DNA from: Bacillota bacterium
Lineage (GTDB): Bacteria; Bacillota_I; Bacilli_A; RFN20; CAG-826
Length of the DNA stretch: 19,346 nt
Assembly: GCA_023443485.1 (NCBI GenBank)
Contig: JAEZUH010000035.1
Coordinates: 1 to 19,346, forward strand
Direction of reading: 5' to 3'
How positions within the stretch are numbered: position 1 is the first letter of the stretch; each line of letters opens with the position of its first letter. Below the pieces are notes generated by a model. That model saw only the letters and a program-made list of their open reading frames with translations. It did not search any database and had not been told where the DNA came from. Shown here piece after piece: positions 1 to 6,684 of this stretch. Made by a program: the position numbers and the translations under genes.

Positions 1-19
1 GAACTACACGATTAATCAT
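1..19 (-). CDS. ssb: Single-stranded DNA-binding protein, first codons only (partial)
   Basis: Only the first six codons are in the window. They read M-I-N-R-V-V, which matches the usual N-terminus of bacterial SSB (MINRVVLVGR). A GGAGG ribosome binding site at 30-34 sits ten bases upstream of the ATG (17-19), directly behind the rpsF stop codon. The rpsF-ssb-rpsR order is one of the most conserved operons in Bacillota, which is the main support for naming so short a fragment. SSB coats single-stranded DNA during replication and repair. The gene continues beyond base 1. Confidence 0.8.
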
Positions 20-34
20 AAATGATTATCCTCC

Positions 35-325
35 TTACTCGTGCTCGACGACAACTAAATGACGTAACACATTCGGATTGTGGCGAACTTTGCGATTGAA
101 TTGATACAATGCTTGATCGCCAGCGGACACTTTAATGACAACATAGTAGCCTTTAACTTCATCCTTGACAGGATAAGCTAATTCACGCAAACCAAGTGAT
201 TCGTCAACCTTCTTGACTTCCGCACCATTATCGGTGAGAAGCTTGTGAAGATTTTCTTTCTCAGTTGCGCGTCCGGCATCATCTAAATCGGCCTTCAAAA
301 TGTACATAATTTCGTAATTGCGCAT
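35..325 (-). CDS. rpsF: 30S ribosomal protein S6
   Basis: A 96-residue protein, the normal length for bS6. It starts MRNYEIMYILKADLDD and contains the family features GLRELAYPV and YYVVIKVSA, ending in the basic RKVRHNPNVLRHLVV region. S6 binds the central domain of 16S rRNA as a dimer with S18. I chose the ATG at 323-325 because a strong AAGGGAGGTA ribosome binding site (331-340) lies just upstream. The frame stays open 23 codons further, but that part falls in the promoter and leader. The next gene begins 15 bases after the stop and looks like ssb, so this is the head of an rpsF-ssb(-rpsR) operon. Confidence 0.96.
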   Translation of the reverse strand: MRNYEIMYILKADLDDAGRATEKENLHKLLTDNGAEVKKVDESLGLRELAYPVKDEVKGYYVVIKVSAGDQALYQFNRKVRHNPNVLRHLVVVEHE

Positions 326-347
326 TTTTTTACCTCCCTTTGGTCTA

Positions 348-373
348 TCTGGCTGCTCACAAGAAGTAGCAGA
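348..373 (-). promoter_or_regulatory. Possible hairpin leader of rpsF (S6:S18-type candidate)
   Basis: Within the short rpsF leader, TCTGCT (368-373) can pair with AGC and AGA on the 3' side, leaving AGCC bulged out between the two short helices and a ten-base apical loop. rpsF leaders in many bacteria carry a structure bound by the S6:S18 dimer that has a conserved CCG bulge. I do not see CCG here, only GCC. A second small hairpin (TGCTA/TAGCA, 380-393) lies at the probable transcription start. This is a weak structural candidate. Confidence 0.25.
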
Positions 374-399
374 GAGTAATGCTATAAATAGCACTTGTA

Positions 400-428
400 A
401 TTATACATTTCCAAAGGAATGAGGTCAA
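400..428 (-). promoter_or_regulatory. Sigma-A type promoter of rpsF-ssb
   Basis: Read on the minus strand, TTGACC (423-428) and TATAAT (400-405) are separated by exactly 17 bases, a near-perfect housekeeping promoter. Transcription would start near 393, giving a leader of about 65-70 bases. A perfect ten-base palindrome, CAAGCGCTTG (426-435), overlaps the -35 box. Confidence 0.88.
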
Positions 429-496
429 GCGCTTGTGTTACGCATATGCATCGCCTACATATTCAGAGCATTTATCTTGACAATTTTCACAAATAA

Positions 497-521
497 AAGA
501 AAAAAGGAACAAATGTTCCTT
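497..521 (-). terminator. Rho-independent terminator after lysS
   Basis: Read on the minus strand, AAGGAAC pairs with GTTCCTT around an ATTT loop (504-521), followed by a T-rich run. It begins six bases beyond the lysS stop and separates the lysS transcript from the rpsF promoter. Confidence 0.88.
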
Positions 522-527
522 AATTTT

Positions 528-2015
528 CTATCTATCCTTCATGGTGGGGAATAGTATCACTTCGCGAATTGAAGCTTGATTAGTTAATAGCATTACCAAG
601 CGGTCAACTCCGAGACCAACACCACCCGATGGAGGCATACCATATTCAAGTGCTTCTACAAAATCGTCATCCATTTCATTTGCTTCACTGTCTCCTAATT
701 CTTTTGCTTTGAGTTGAGCAAGAAATCTCTCTCTTTGATCGATTGGATCATTTAATTCGGTGTAAGCATTGCCAATTTCTTTTCCGTTAACGAACAATTC
801 AAATCTCTCAGTGAAGCGAGGATCTTTTCCCTTTTTGGTTAGAGGAGAAACTTCTATCGGATAAGAGTAAACGAATGTTGGTTGAATTAATTCATTTTGA
901 CATAATTCCTCATATAATTCGTTCATTACATAACCAACAGTATTCTTAAATTTATCGAGATGAATTTTATATTGATCAGCAATGGCTTTAGCTTCTTCAA
1001 AAGTCTTGATGTCTTTTGCAAAATCAACACCCGTCTTTTCCTTGATGAGATCATTCATAGAAACCCAGCGGAATGGCTTTTTAAAATCAATGATTTTATC
1101 TTGATATTGAATGATGGGACTTCCCGTGATTTCTTTAGCTACCGTTCTAATCAATTTTTCCGTAAGAGAACCAATGTGTTTCAAATCCGAGAAAGCTTCA
1201 TAAATTTCAATGGAGGTGAACTCTGGATTATGGCTGGCATCCATTCCTTCATTGCGGAACATATGGCCAATTTCATAAACCTTTTCCATTCCACCCACGA
1301 TTAGTCTCTTTAATGGCAACTCAGTAGCAATTCTTAAATAGAAATTGCGATCAAGAGTGTTGTGATGAGTGATAAATGGGCGAGCGCTTGCACCACCTAA
1401 AATAGGATTAAGAACGGGGGTTTCAACCTCGACAAAACCTTTACTATCTAGGAAATTTTGAATTGCACGGATAATTCTTGGACGAGTAAAAGCAATATTC
1501 CTCGACTCGTCATTAACGATGAGATCAAGATATCTTCTGCGACTTCTCTCTTCAATATCAGTAAGTCCATGGAACTTTTCGGGAAGAGGATGTAAACATT
1601 TGGTGAGGTGAGTGTACTTCAAAACTTTTATCGTTAGTTCACCAGTCTTTGTCATCATGATATAGCCTTTCAAACCGACGATATCGCCAAGGTCGGCTAA
1701 GCGGAAAACATTATAAGATTTTTCGCCGATGACATCGATTCCAACATAGGCTTGAATGTTACCAGTTTTATCAGTGATGTTTACAAAGGAAGCCTTGCCC
1801 ATTCTACGTAGGGCTTTAATTCTTCCCGCGATTGACACTTCAAGATGCAATTTCTCAAGTGCTTTAGCAGATTTTTTTCCACAAATTAAACGAATGTCAG
1901 AGATTTGATGACTGACTTTGTATGATTGACCAAAGGGGTCGACGCCAAGTTCTCTGTACTTGGGAAGCTTTTCTCTTCTAGCTTGTTCTTGATCGTTAAG
2001 TTCCTTAATGTCCAT
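528..2015 (-). CDS. lysS: Lysyl-tRNA synthetase, class II
   Basis: This 495-residue protein charges tRNA-Lys with lysine in the cytoplasm, using ATP. An N-terminal OB-fold anticodon-binding domain (about residues 60-140) precedes the class II catalytic core. Motif 1 is at about 193-214 (GFVEVETPVL, then GGASARPF). Motif 2 is at 253-274 (FRNEGMDASHNPEFT). Motif 3 is at 467-477 (GLGVDRLVMLL). The length is typical of the bacterial enzyme. A GAGGTG ribosome binding site (2022-2027) lies six bases before the ATG. It is the last gene of the reverse-strand block and is followed by a terminator. In Bacillus subtilis lysS also lies downstream of dusB. I see no T-box in the 61-base upstream gap. Confidence 0.97.
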   Translation of the reverse strand: MDIKELNDQEQARREKLPKYRELGVDPFGQSYKVSHQISDIRLICGKKSAKALEKLHLEVSIAGRIKALRRMGKASFVNITDKTGNIQAYVGIDVIGEKSYNVFRLADLGDIVGLKGYIMMTKTGELTIKVLKYTHLTKCLHPLPEKFHGLTDIEERSRRRYLDLIVNDESRNIAFTRPRIIRAIQNFLDSKGFVEVETPVLNPILGGASARPFITHHNTLDRNFYLRIATELPLKRLIVGGMEKVYEIGHMFRNEGMDASHNPEFTSIEIYEAFSDLKHIGSLTEKLIRTVAKEITGSPIIQYQDKIIDFKKPFRWVSMNDLIKEKTGVDFAKDIKTFEEAKAIADQYKIHLDKFKNTVGYVMNELYEELCQNELIQPTFVYSYPIEVSPLTKKGKDPRFTERFELFVNGKEIGNAYTELNDPIDQRERFLAQLKAKELGDSEANEMDDDFVEALEYGMPPSGGVGLGVDRLVMLLTNQASIREVILFPTMKDR

Positions 2016-2060
2016 AAATTACACCTCGATTACCTTATTCTAAAATAGTATATGTGAAAC

Positions 2061-2081
2061 TTTGACATATATGTAGTCAAA
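2061..2081. repeat. Inverted repeat between dusB and lysS
   Basis: TTTGAC (2061-2066) and GTCAAA (2076-2081) form a six-base inverted repeat around ATATATGTA, and a ten-base palindrome ACATATATGT (2065-2074) is nested inside. It overlaps the dusB stop codon and lies upstream of lysS. There is no T-run behind it, so it is not a typical terminator. A TATACT sequence (2047-2052, minus strand) could be a weak -10 box for lysS, but no well-spaced -35 is visible. Confidence 0.35.
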
Positions 2082-3045
2082 AATGGATTGAATTCAAAAT
2101 TGTCTCTAAAGAGTCCAAATCGGTTAGCTCTGTGGCAAGGCGTACTTTGATGGCTTTTGCGCCTGGAAAACCATTGAAAAACTTTGGTGCAATACCTCGA
2201 TATATTTTCATTGCTCGAAGTTCTCCCATCGTCTTCGTTAACGTTTGTCCCAACTCTAAACACCATTGTTTTTGTTCGTCAAGCATTGGATTGGGAAGCT
2301 TCTCACCGGTGCAATAATAGTGATCAATTTGTTTGATAAGGAAGGGATTTCCCATTCCTCCTCGAGCCACCATTACAGCTTCGGCACCTGTTATATCAAG
2401 AGCTTCAATGGCTTCGTCTAAGGTGAAAATATTACCCGAGATTATGAGGGGTACGTGCATCTGTTTTTGTAGGTCCTTTAATAATTCATAATGAGGAAAC
2501 CCACTATAAAGTTCAGCGCGAGTTCTAGCATGGATACAAATAGCATCTACTCCAGCCTTTTCAAGCTCTTCAATCACCTCTAAAAAGTTAACCGACTTGT
2601 CATCCCAACCTAAACGAATTTTTGCAGTGACTGGAATGTCAGTAACTTTCTTAATTTCTCGAATAATTTCACCACATAATTTAGGATTTTTCATTAAGGA
2701 GGAACCTGCGCCAGTTTTCGTTACTTTGGGAACAGGACACCCCATATTAATATCAAAAAAATCAATATTTTTATTCATTTTCTGCGCTATTTGAGCAGAT
2801 TTTGCAAGGTTAAATGGATTATACCCAAATAATTGGACACCTATTGGAGCATCGCTTTTATGAAAGCTCAAATATTCTTTGGTCTCATCATTTCCATAGA
2901 TTAAACCCATATCAGAAACCATTTCAGTAACGCACAATGAAACCCCAAAAGGAATCATGAAATTACGATAACCTACTGATGTTATTCCCGCCATAGGGGC
3001 AAGAACGACTTTACCATCAATTTTTAAATTGCCAATTTTCCACAT
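2077..3045 (-). CDS. dusB: tRNA-dihydrouridine synthase (DusB family)
   Basis: This 322-residue FMN enzyme reduces uridine to dihydrouridine in tRNA using NAD(P)H. The N-terminus MWKIGNLKIDGKVVLAPMAG lines up with Bacillus DusB. The catalytic cysteine is Cys103 in NMGCPVPKV. Lys142 (TAKIRLGW) and His172 (CIHARTRAELY) fit the active site, and ISGN (202-205) with ARGGMGNP (227-234) fit FMN phosphate binding. It follows ftsH by 24 bases and precedes lysS by 61, as in the Bacillus cluster, where a few other genes intervene. There is no ribosome binding site at normal spacing before the ATG; the gap is filled by a hairpin. It ends in TGA, read as stop. Confidence 0.95.
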   Translation of the reverse strand: MWKIGNLKIDGKVVLAPMAGITSVGYRNFMIPFGVSLCVTEMVSDMGLIYGNDETKEYLSFHKSDAPIGVQLFGYNPFNLAKSAQIAQKMNKNIDFFDINMGCPVPKVTKTGAGSSLMKNPKLCGEIIREIKKVTDIPVTAKIRLGWDDKSVNFLEVIEELEKAGVDAICIHARTRAELYSGFPHYELLKDLQKQMHVPLIISGNIFTLDEAIEALDITGAEAVMVARGGMGNPFLIKQIDHYYCTGEKLPNPMLDEQKQWCLELGQTLTKTMGELRAMKIYRGIAPKFFNGFPGAKAIKVRLATELTDLDSLETILNSIHF

Positions 3046-3051
3046 AAGGAA

Positions 3052-3071
3052 AAGAGAGGAAAGCCTCTCTT
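3052..3071 (-). terminator. Hairpin between ftsH and dusB, terminator-like
   Basis: Read on the minus strand, AAGAGAGG (3064-3071) pairs with CCTCTCTT (3052-3059) around a CTTT loop, giving an eight-pair stem followed by a weak TTCCTT tract. The stem begins inside the ftsH stop codon and ends seven bases before the dusB ATG. It may be an attenuating terminator or may control dusB translation, because the only Shine-Dalgarno-like bases (AGAGG) are inside the stem. Confidence 0.55.
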
Positions 3072-5151
3072 ATTCACCCTTTTCTTTTGTCGAATCGACT
3101 GATTCAACATTCTCTTGAGCAACGTCATTCGCAATGGGTTGAGCATCATTAATGGTAACATTTTCCGTAATGTGATTATTGCTCTTTCCATTTCGCTTCA
3201 ATTCACGATGTTCAAGCAAATAATCAATTTCTTCTGCGGTGATTTGTTCATATTCGAGGAGTGTCTTTGCAATTAATTCAACATCATCTTTGTTTTCAAG
3301 AATGATCTTTTTGGCAAGAGCATGTGAAGAGTCGATAATCTTTCTTAATTCAGCATCGATCTTGGTTGCGGTTTCCACAGAGAAATTCTTTTGTGAACTT
3401 GTGTAATCACGGCCGAGGAAAACTGAGCCAGAATCTCTTTCGTATTGAATTGGCCCAAGGGAAGACATTCCAAGTTCGGTAACCATCATTCTGGCAATTT
3501 GTGTCGCCATTTCAATATCATTTTGTGCGCCAGTTGAAACATCATCAAAGAATATTTCTTCACTTGAGCGGCCTCCCAGATAACCAATAATACGAGCTTC
3601 TAGTTCTTTTTTCGTAAGTAAGAATCTATCTTCTTCGGGTGTCATGCGGACGTGACCGCCTGTATTACCACGAGGAATAATTGTGATTTTTTGAACCTTA
3701 TCACTATGTGGCCATTTCAAACCAATAATAGCGTGTCCGGCTTCATGATAAGCCACAATGTCTCTTTCATGAGCGTTTAAAGAGCGCGATGATTTGGCTG
3801 GTCCGGCAATGCGACGGTCAATTGCTTCGTCAACTTCATCAATACCAATGGCTGTCTTTTCTTTTCGAACCGCCAAGATAGCGGCCTCATTCATAATATT
3901 TTCAATATCAGCACCTGAAAAGCCAACGGTTCTTTTGGCTAAGGCGTGGAAATCAACATCCGATGAAATTTTCTTATTTCTTGAATGGACTTTGAAGATA
4001 TCTTCTCGTCCTTGACGATCAGGAAGAGAAACGGTAATTTTGCGATCAAAGCGACCCGCTCTTAATAAGGCTGGATCTAAGACATCATCGCGGTTAGTAG
4101 CAGCGATAACGATAATGCCTGAATTATCAGAAAATCCGTCCATTTCAACGAGCAATTGGTTAAGGGTTTGTTCACGTTCATCGTTACCACCACCTAAACC
4201 AGCACCTCTTTGTCTACCGACAGCATCAATTTCATCAATGAAAACTAAACATGGAGCGTTTTCTTTGGCGACTCGGAACATATCTCTAACACGACCAGCA
4301 CCAACGCCGACAAACATTTCGACAAAGTCAGAGCCAGAAATGGAATAGAAAGGAACGCCAGCTTCGCCTGCAACTGCTTTAGCTAAAAGTGTTTTTCCAC
4401 ATCCTGGAGGCCCCACTAATAGAATGCCTCTGGGTAATTTTGCTCCAAATTTGGAGAATTTCTTTGGTTCTTTTAGATAGTCGACAATTTCTTTCATCTC
4501 GACTTTCTCTTCTTCTGCTCCAGCAACATCAGAAAATTTGACCTTGCTTGATGTTTCACGACGAGCGCGGGATTTATTGAATTCCAATGCCTTATTATTG
4601 GCTCCAGAAATTGAGCCAGACATTCTTGTTAATAGGAAGATAACCAAAATAGCACTACCACCTAACATGATTAAGGTTGGTCCCCAAACATCCCACCAAG
4701 ATGGTGTGTATGGTTTCGAAAATACGGCTTCTTGATTGACATAATCCGCACTATGTACCAAATCTTCGATGGAAATATCAGCGACAGAAATCGTGACCTC
4801 AGGATTGGTGTTTGCAAAATCATCAACTTCAAAATCTTTAGGAGTTGAATAGTAACTTGGACTGATATAAAGATAATAATTTGTTCGGGTCTCTTTTGAT
4901 GTTTCTTGATTAACATGGGTATAAGTACCGCTAATTTTAATTATTCCAGAATCATAATATGTTTCAGTAACGGTCTCGACTTTTTCATTTAATAAAGATT
5001 CAACAAACTGATAGCTGCTCAGCTTATTTGAACTACTAAATAAATTGGTAAATAGCATAATCATTAAAAATATGAAACTGATTATAACTACAAAAGAAAA
5101 AACAAAGTTTAACGGTGAGCGTCTTCTTTGGGGTGCTTGTTGATCTGCCAT
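3070..5151 (-). CDS. ftsH: ATP-dependent zinc metalloprotease FtsH
   Basis: This 693-residue membrane-anchored protease forms hexamers that extract and degrade damaged membrane and soluble proteins. Two membrane segments (about 14-38 and 156-176) bracket an extracytoplasmic domain of roughly 115 residues. The AAA+ domain has Walker A GPPGCGKT (247-254), Walker B LVFIDEID (302-309) and arginine fingers in RAGRFDR (Arg367, Arg370). The M41 protease domain has HEAGH (469-473) and a third zinc ligand, Asp545 in GAQND. The tail from about 650 is polar and probably disordered. An AAGGAGGT site (5157-5164) supports the ATG. Placement next to tilS matches Bacillus, although hprT, usual between the two, is absent. 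Confidence 0.97.
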   Translation of the reverse strand: MADQQAPQRRRSPLNFVFSFVVIISFIFLMIMLFTNLFSSSNKLSSYQFVESLLNEKVETVTETYYDSGIIKISGTYTHVNQETSKETRTNYYLYISPSYYSTPKDFEVDDFANTNPEVTISVADISIEDLVHSADYVNQEAVFSKPYTPSWWDVWGPTLIMLGGSAILVIFLLTRMSGSISGANNKALEFNKSRARRETSSKVKFSDVAGAEEEKVEMKEIVDYLKEPKKFSKFGAKLPRGILLVGPPGCGKTLLAKAVAGEAGVPFYSISGSDFVEMFVGVGAGRVRDMFRVAKENAPCLVFIDEIDAVGRQRGAGLGGGNDEREQTLNQLLVEMDGFSDNSGIIVIAATNRDDVLDPALLRAGRFDRKITVSLPDRQGREDIFKVHSRNKKISSDVDFHALAKRTVGFSGADIENIMNEAAILAVRKEKTAIGIDEVDEAIDRRIAGPAKSSRSLNAHERDIVAYHEAGHAIIGLKWPHSDKVQKITIIPRGNTGGHVRMTPEEDRFLLTKKELEARIIGYLGGRSSEEIFFDDVSTGAQNDIEMATQIARMMVTELGMSSLGPIQYERDSGSVFLGRDYTSSQKNFSVETATKIDAELRKIIDSSHALAKKIILENKDDVELIAKTLLEYEQITAEEIDYLLEHRELKRNGKSNNHITENVTINDAQPIANDVAQENVESVDSTKEKGE

Positions 5152-5195
5152 AGCATACCTCCTTAGGGCATTAGCCTAATTTGCTAATTAAAAGA

Positions 5196-5223
5196 ATTAT
5201 ACATTATTATAGGCACATGAAAA
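5196..5223 (-). promoter_or_regulatory. Probable ftsH promoter region
   Basis: The minus strand has two TATAAT sequences in the tilS-ftsH gap, at 5196-5201 and 5206-5211. The first can be paired with a poor -35, TTTTCA (5218-5223), at 16 bases. Downstream, a hairpin TTAGG/CCTAA (5163-5179) abuts the ribosome binding site. The -10 boxes are good and the -35 is weak. Confidence 0.45.
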
Positions 5224-5234
5224 AAGCAAAACAC

Positions 5235-6437
5235 TTATTTTACATAAAAATTAATATTTTTAGAGGGGACAAAATCCGGCTGATAACGAGGAACATAAAT
5301 TACAACACCTTTTTTGTTGAGAATTACTGGCCAACGTTTTCTTAATTCAAGGGGCATTTTCCAGTCAATAAATAAACGCCTAATAGTTGTCTTATAGCCC
5401 GAAACAATATACTCATCATCTTTGTATGCATTTCTAAAAGTAAGAGGAAAATCCTCCAAAGCAATGTTTCGATTCGAATAGTTTTTTTGGAAATCGGCGT
5501 AGAAGAACATCGTTTCCATTTGGCTTGGCGAGTCCATGACAAAAGAATAATCAATAGGCTCAATGGGAAGTGAAAAATGGCATTGATTATATGCTTTAAT
5601 AAATATAATATTTTTAACCTTCGTTTCAATATTTGGTTTTACTGATTCGAGTAGTTTTCTCACTTGCTTGACAAATCGCAAAGAAATCTCAAAATTTGGT
5701 TTTACTTTTCTTCCTAAAAATGTAAGAGCATAGGCCAGCTCTCGATCATCAAGCCTCTTGAGAAAGTCACATTTATTAGCTTGTTCAATTTCAACTTTGC
5801 TTCTAAGAGCAAGTAGCTCAAGATTTTTATCATTGATCTCTTTTAATATCTCTTCTCTTTTTTCATCGCTTAATTTTTCAACAATTTCGTGGCGGATTAT
5901 GTTTCTTTGAAATTGGTCGGTTAGATTAGATGAATCAATAGAAAAAGGAATATTATTTTCGATGCAATAAATTGCCAAAGAACTTTTTTTGCAATCAAGT
6001 AAGGGACGAATTACATGCATGTTTAATATAGTTGTTTCTTTTTGGATTCCGAAATTTTTAACGAGGCTTTTGCGCTTTTTTTGCAATAAATATGTCTCAA
6101 TGTTGTCATCTTGATTATGTCCAACAAGCAAATAATCAATATTTAAAAGGGTATATAAACCTTGAAAAAACTCGTAACGAATATCTCTGCATCTCTCTTC
6201 GACATTGGAGGTAATTTTTTCTTCCACATTGTGTATATATAAAGGAGTTCCGTTGGCTTTGCAAAATTCACTTAAGTCTTTTGTTTCTTCTTGCGATTCT
6301 TTCCTTAAATTATAGTTTACATGGGCAACTGAAAAAGAATAGTTTCCTTTCAATAATAAAGATAACAAGGCCATTGAATCAGGGCCAAAAGAACATGCTA
6401 ATAGGTACTTTTTTGTAGGATTCAAATTAAGATTCAT
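5235..6437 (-). CDS. tilS: tRNA(Ile)-lysidine synthetase
   Basis: This 400-residue enzyme joins lysine to C34 of the CAU-anticodon tRNA-Ile using ATP, so that the tRNA reads AUA. The N-type ATP pyrophosphatase domain has a P-loop SFGPDS (16-21), where most homologues have SGGPDS. It also has GHNQDDNIETYL (106-117), RCRDIRYEF (82-90) and RNIIRH (178-183). The C-terminal domain ends with IRRLFIDWKMP, RKRWPVI and the YVPRYQ strand typical of TilS. I chose the ATG at 6435-6437 rather than a GTG 54 bases upstream, because it starts just before the P-loop and overlaps rqcP by only 11 bases. No clear ribosome binding site is visible, so it is probably translated by coupling to rqcP. Confidence 0.93.
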   Translation of the reverse strand: MNLNLNPTKKYLLACSFGPDSMALLSLLLKGNYSFSVAHVNYNLRKESQEETKDLSEFCKANGTPLYIHNVEEKITSNVEERCRDIRYEFFQGLYTLLNIDYLLVGHNQDDNIETYLLQKKRKSLVKNFGIQKETTILNMHVIRPLLDCKKSSLAIYCIENNIPFSIDSSNLTDQFQRNIIRHEIVEKLSDEKREEILKEINDKNLELLALRSKVEIEQANKCDFLKRLDDRELAYALTFLGRKVKPNFEISLRFVKQVRKLLESVKPNIETKVKNIIFIKAYNQCHFSLPIEPIDYSFVMDSPSQMETMFFYADFQKNYSNRNIALEDFPLTFRNAYKDDEYIVSGYKTTIRRLFIDWKMPLELRKRWPVILNKKGVVIYVPRYQPDFVPSKNINFYVK

Positions 6438-6684
6438 TTTGTGTTTTCTCAATAGAAAGAATTTCGCTCGTCGCGATTTCTTTTTTTCCACGCAATTCGA
6501 TGATAATTTTTGCTTTAATTAAACGCTGCCCTAGAGATACACATAAAACATCATTGCTTTTAACCTCTGTTGATGGTTTAGCGATTTTGTCATTAACTAA
6601 AACACAACCCTTTTCTAATAAGGATTTTGCAATTGCTCTTCGCTTAATAATTGCGGTTTGTTTCAAAACTAAATCTGCTCTCAT
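6427..6684 (-). CDS. rqcP: S4-domain RNA-binding protein RqcP (YabO-like)
   Basis: This 85-residue protein is almost entirely an S4 RNA-binding domain. It starts MRADLVLKQTAIIKRRAIAK and continues with KGCVLVNDK and KSNDVLCVSLGQ. Length, opening and motifs match Bacillus YabO/RqcP, which works with RqcH to add alanine tails to nascent chains on stalled 50S subunits. Position between mfd and tilS matches YabO, so I prefer this to a heat-shock Hsp15-type protein. The start codon overlaps the mfd stop as ATGA (6681-6684) and the 3' end overlaps tilS, so translation is probably coupled on both sides. rqcH itself is not in the window. Confidence 0.85.
   Translation of the reverse strand: MRADLVLKQTAIIKRRAIAKSLLEKGCVLVNDKIAKPSTEVKSNDVLCVSLGQRLIKAKIIIELRGKKEIATSEILSIEKTQNES

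Noticed and set aside
326..394. Longer rpsF start giving 23 extra residues
   Set aside because: It begins with GTG essentially at the predicted transcription start. The ATG at 323-325 has a strong ribosome binding site and matches the family N-terminus.
960..1304. 114-residue forward frame inside lysS
   Set aside because: It lies wholly antisense to conserved lysS coding sequence and has no recognisable domain or convincing start site.
2016..2076. T-box riboswitch upstream of lysS
   Set aside because: The gap is only 61 bases, with no specifier stem or T-box sequence.
5202..5234. Terminator after tilS
   Set aside because: There is a T-run but no stable stem before it. The region is better read as the ftsH promoter, and tilS may read through into ftsH.
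6438..6491. Upstream GTG start for tilS
   Set aside because: It would overlap rqcP by 65 bases and add a lysine-rich extension not typical of TilS; the inner ATG lies just ahead of the P-loop.
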